This document shows, piece by piece, positions 7,499-10,224 of a stretch of 10,224 nt of DNA. The stretch lies in the NCBI GenBank assembly GCA_900088475.1, contig FLMG01003338.1, positions 1 through 10,224 of the forward strand, read 5' to 3'. This stretch comes from Hyphochytrium catenoides. Its lineage: Eukaryota; Sar; Hyphochytriomycetes; Hyphochytriales; Hyphochytriaceae. Every line of letters starts with the position of its first letter. The stretch's first letter is position 1. Position numbers and translations under genes: made by a program. The notes beneath the pieces were generated by a model, which was given only the letters and a program-made list of their open reading frames with translations, did not search any database and had not been told where the DNA came from.

Positions 7499-7700
7499 TT
7501 GCAGAGAGAAAGTGAGAGTGGAAAAGACAAAGACAGAGCTACGTAAGAAGGGAAAAGAGAGAGGTAGAGATAGAAAAGAGAGAGAAGGACAAAGAGAGAA
7601 CGAGAACGAAGAGAGAGATAGAGAAAGAGAGAGATGAAGAGAAGACAGAGGGAGGAGAGAGAGGGGCAAGAGAAAGAGTTGAGGGAGACAGAGATGAAGA
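7378..7700. repeat. GA-rich purine tract
   Basis: About 320 bases of imperfect GAGAGA with occasional CAGA and TAGA units on the plus strand, densest at 7463-7498. Frames on both strands are repeat-derived. No gene seen. Confidence 0.85.
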
Positions 7701-7740
7701 ACAGCAAAATTGCCAAATACACAAAGATTTAATTCCATCA

Positions 7741-8139
7741 ATCCTTTCCGTTAACCGCTACCAAACGCTAATTCGACCACATTCATTCTTATTTTTGCGA
7801 TGAGAGATAAATTCGGTAGACGTTCAGTTTACGGAAGGTATTGACGACCTTTATTTTATTGCTATGCCAAGATCCGGAGAGAGAAACGTAATTCTCGGCA
7901 AACTAGCTGCAAGCTACCTACCATTTGGTTCTTCCTTCCTCTCCTCTGTGGGTCGCAGATTATTGTGGAAGAAAGGAAGTGCTGCTGCTGCTGCTTCTCC
8001 GTCGGTCGTGGTCCTACAAGGCCAAAGTATCATCTCCTTTGTCATTGTTCAACTGATCCAATGATGACTCTGAAGAGCGTTGCCCCCGTGCTTTATAAGT
8101 AGGGCAATGATCTCTGGCTGTTTGATCGACGATGAGGGA
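7741..8139. other. Unique sequence without a recognisable gene
   Basis: The GA repeats stop and the sequence becomes AT-richer, then mixed. An open frame at 7864-8064 includes a short GCT run (7980-7995) coding alanines but resembles nothing I know. The region may hold flanking or decayed sequence of the dehydrogenase that follows. Confidence 0.5.
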
Positions 8140-9092
8140 CAGAGCACACCTTCTTGGGGAGCAGCAGAAGGTCTACTGTCATCAAGATCCGCTGGTGCGG
8201 CATCTGCCATTCTGACGTCCATCAAGGAGACTGGGGCCCAGCAAACCAGTATCCCTTGGTCCCTGGGCACGAGATCGTCGGCATCGTTGAGGAGATAGGC
8301 CCCAAGGTAACCCGATTCTCAGTCGGAGAGGGTAGGCATCGGCTGTATGGTCGACTGTTGCCGGAAATGTGAAGATTGTAAGGCGAAGGAGGAGTGCTAC
8401 TGCACTGGCGGCCAGATCCTCACCTACAATTCTGTGGGCAAGTACCGTCAGCCAACGCAGGGAGGATACTCTAACGTGATCGTGGTCGTTGAGGACCTTT
8501 TACTGAGGATCCCAGATGATATTGACTTTGCCGCTGCAGCGCCGCTTCTGTGCGCAGGGGTCACGACGTACTCTTACGTTGCGGAAATGGAACGTGAAGG
8601 CTGGCTCCAAGGTCGGTGTGGCTGGGCTTAGAGGGCTTGGCCACATGGGGCGCAGAGGTAACTGTCATCAGCACGAGTGAGAAGAAGCGGAAGGACGCCG
8701 AGCGGCTTGGCGCCGCGAACTTCCTGCTGTTTTCAGAAAGATCGAAGCGTAGCAACAACTTTGACCTCATTCTTGACACGATCTCAGCGCAGCACGACGT
8801 CAATGAGTACGCCGCGCTGCTTGCTAGAGACGGTGTTCTTTGCTTGCTAGGCGCTCCAGCGCATCCCCTGCAATTTTACGCTTTTACCCTTCTCTTCCGT
8901 CGGCACCCGATTGCCGGTTCTCTCATTGTCAGCATCCAACAAACGCACGAGATGCTAGATTTCTGCGGCAAGCATGGGATTGCCTGTGACATTGAGGTGG
9001 TGGATCCGAAGGAAGTGAATACAGCTTGGGATCGGCTACTGAAGAACGATGTCAAGTACAGGTTTGTGCTGGATATGAGCAAACTAAAGTGA
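8140..9092 (+). pseudogene. Broken zinc-dependent alcohol dehydrogenase (CAD/YahK type)
   Basis: The family reduces aldehydes or oxidises alcohols with NADP(H) and zinc in the cytosol. Recognisable blocks run in family order. First come IKIRWCGICHSDVHQGDW and PLVPGHEIVGIVEEIG with the catalytic-zinc Cys, His and Glu. Then GCMVDCCRKCEDCKAKEECYC carries the four structural-zinc cysteines, followed by GGYSNVIVV and APLLCAGVTTYS, GLRGLGHM of the dinucleotide fold, GAEVTVISTS, and a C-terminal half ending VKYRFVLDMSKLK. The reading frame breaks near 8331 and near 8575, and again at about 8645, where some nine residues after GLGHM are missing. The N-terminus is also cut, with a stop just before the homology. 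The nucleotide motif reads GLRGLG instead of GLGGLG. The last segment (8646-9092) is intact. Splicing does not explain breaks this small. Confidence 0.88.
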
Positions 9093-9648
9093 CTGCTTGA
9101 GGCAGTAGAGGGAAAGCAGTAGGCCTCCTCACTGCAAGCAAGGAGCCCTGCCTTCTTCAGCAGCAAGCCTGCCGACCCACCAACAGAGAGAAGAGTAACC
9201 TATGCCCATAGTTCTAAAGGGTAGATGCAGACAAGAAGCGAGCAAAAAGAGAGGACAGCCAGACCTAGTAGACGATGTCCCAAGCCTATGCATGGCAATA
9301 GGGGAGCTAGGGAATATTAGGGAAGAAGGAAGGTAGAAAGACAGGCCAGAGCCAAGAAGGAATAAAGAGGCATGAGAGATGTGTCTTGGTTTAACATGCT
9401 TCCTGAGTCCTTGCCATGACGATGCGCTGCTCGATTGAAAGCAAGAGGCAGAGAGACTTCTGATATGCTGTCAGTCGTCTTTCACGAAAGACAAAGGAGT
9501 ATACGTTGTCTTGCCAAGAGACAGAGATAGTCATACAACCGCAATGAAAAGCTTCATTTATGAATAAATATTTAGAGACAGAGAGAATAAATAAAGCAAT
9601 AAATACTGCCTGAAAGAGAGCTTCCTCTCTCTGAGAGAAGACAGAACA
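9093..9648. other. Intergenic region with clustered AATAAA hexamers
   Basis: No gene seen. Plus-strand AATAAA copies occur at 9361-9366, 9563-9568, 9586-9595 (two overlapping) and 9598-9603. They could act as polyadenylation signals for plus-strand transcripts, including one from the dehydrogenase remnant. The spacing is also typical of AT-rich chance sequence. Confidence 0.4.
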
Positions 9649-10224
9649 CTATGATGAGACAGCGTGAAGGAGAACGGCGACTACTACTGTGAAAAGGGAC
9701 AAGACATAGTGTGGTCCAGAAAGGACGCTGGATGAGACAAATGGCGGCGGCGACGCCTGGCCAGGCATGAAGGGAGAGACATCCTGTGGCCGGTTGTCGG
9801 GAGATATAGGGAGACTTTCCCCTGCTTGAGATTGAATAGAAGGAGAAGTGGAAGGTTCTGAGGTCCCTTCGACTCTTGGTCCTGAAGTAGATGAGGGTGA
9901 TGCCTCTGTCGTCGTCTCGACAGCAACAGGTGTGACGGTAGGTGATGGAGAAGGCCCCGGGGCAGCGGTAGCAGATGACGAAGAGGTAGAAGGCTGGACA
10001 GATGGCTCTTTTGTCTCGTCTACCTTCCCAGAAGAAGACCAGGAGCCTCCAGAAATAAGAGACGATGGAGTGATACCGTCAGAGGAGACAGAGAAGGTCT
10101 TTCCAGCGGCGTCCGTGGCATGTAGAGTGAACTTGCCCTTGATATCCAGCCCACTGGCCAAGTAATAATTCAATCCACCAGCGCCAAAGGGCATCTCCAT
10201 AGTCCTGCCAGCTGGATATTCCAT
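9649..10224 (-). CDS. C-terminal part of a probable GPI-anchored Ser/Thr/Pro-rich surface protein
   Basis: The frame is open to the right edge and ends at TAG (9651-9649). The first ~50 visible residues (MEMPFGAGGLNYYLASGLD, then KGKFTLHATDAAGKTFSV) look like the end of a beta-rich folded domain that I cannot name. About 110 residues dominated by Ser, Thr and Pro follow, as in an O-glycosylated stalk. The end has small residues (SSSVLSG) before a hydrophobic tail (YVLSLFTVVVAVLLHAV) and only two residues after it, which fits a GPI-anchor signal better than a membrane span with a cytoplasmic tail. There is no signal peptide in the visible part, so the ATG at the edge is probably internal and the gene starts outside the window. 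Confidence 0.65.
   Translation of the reverse strand: MEYPAGRTMEMPFGAGGLNYYLASGLDIKGKFTLHATDAAGKTFSVSSDGITPSSLISGGSWSSSGKVDETKEPSVQPSTSSSSATAAPGPSPSPTVTPVAVETTTEASPSSTSGPRVEGTSEPSTSPSIQSQAGESLPISPDNRPQDVSPFMPGQASPPPFVSSSVLSGPHYVLSLFTVVVAVLLHAVSS

Noticed and set aside
7216-7741. Minus-strand frames as an extra 5' exon of the BRCT gene
   Set aside because: Mostly CT repeat translation. A GTAAGG donor-like site near 7349 has no exon-like sequence before it, and the ATG at 7008 already has a good context.
7864-8064. Plus-strand frame of 66 codons with an alanine run
   Set aside because: No recognisable motif, no splice or promoter support, and the alanines come from a short GCT run.
1-10224. 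tRNA, rRNA, CRISPR array, transposase or prophage genes
   Set aside because: None was recognised by eye. The regular spacing of repeats is dinucleotide microsatellite, not spacer-repeat structure.

Overview
The window is eukaryotic nuclear DNA. It has spliced genes, long GA/CT microsatellite tracts inside and around introns, AATAAA hexamers, and one gene end that looks like a GPI-anchored Ser/Thr/Pro-rich surface protein. The surface-protein type and the Rad9/Crb2-like features suggest a fungus or another unicellular opisthokont, but nothing here fixes the lineage.

Positions 289-7008 on the minus strand hold the main find. This is a multi-exon gene whose conserved part is cut by introns and so does not appear as one open frame. 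Joining exons at GT..AG sites with matching phases gives a long disordered N-terminal half (exons 1-2, about 780 residues). It carries an SQ/TQ cluster, a duplicated DHxxxEWLxxSETQ motif and a Lys/Ala-rich repeat. A tandem BRCT pair of the 53BP1/Crb2/Rad9 checkpoint-mediator type follows (end of exon 2 to exon 8). Exon 8 either stops at a TGA at 1371-1369 or splices in phase into two more exons (993-802 and 406-289). Those two read like a BAH domain, and the gene would then run off the left edge. No Tudor domain, the usual histone reader of this family, was seen.

Positions 7009-7740 upstream of that gene are mostly CT then GA repeats. A possible plus-strand exon lies at 7215-7300. Positions 7741-8139 are unique, AT-richer sequence without a recognisable gene.

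Positions 8140-9092 on the plus strand hold a broken zinc-dependent alcohol dehydrogenase of the cinnamyl-alcohol/YahK type. It has no introns and no GA repeats. It carries at least two frameshifts, an internal deletion and a Gly-to-Arg change in the dinucleotide-binding motif.

Positions 9093-9648 hold no gene that I can see, only a cluster of AATAAA hexamers. Positions 9649-10224 on the minus strand hold the C-terminal part of the GPI-anchor-like protein, which runs off the right edge.
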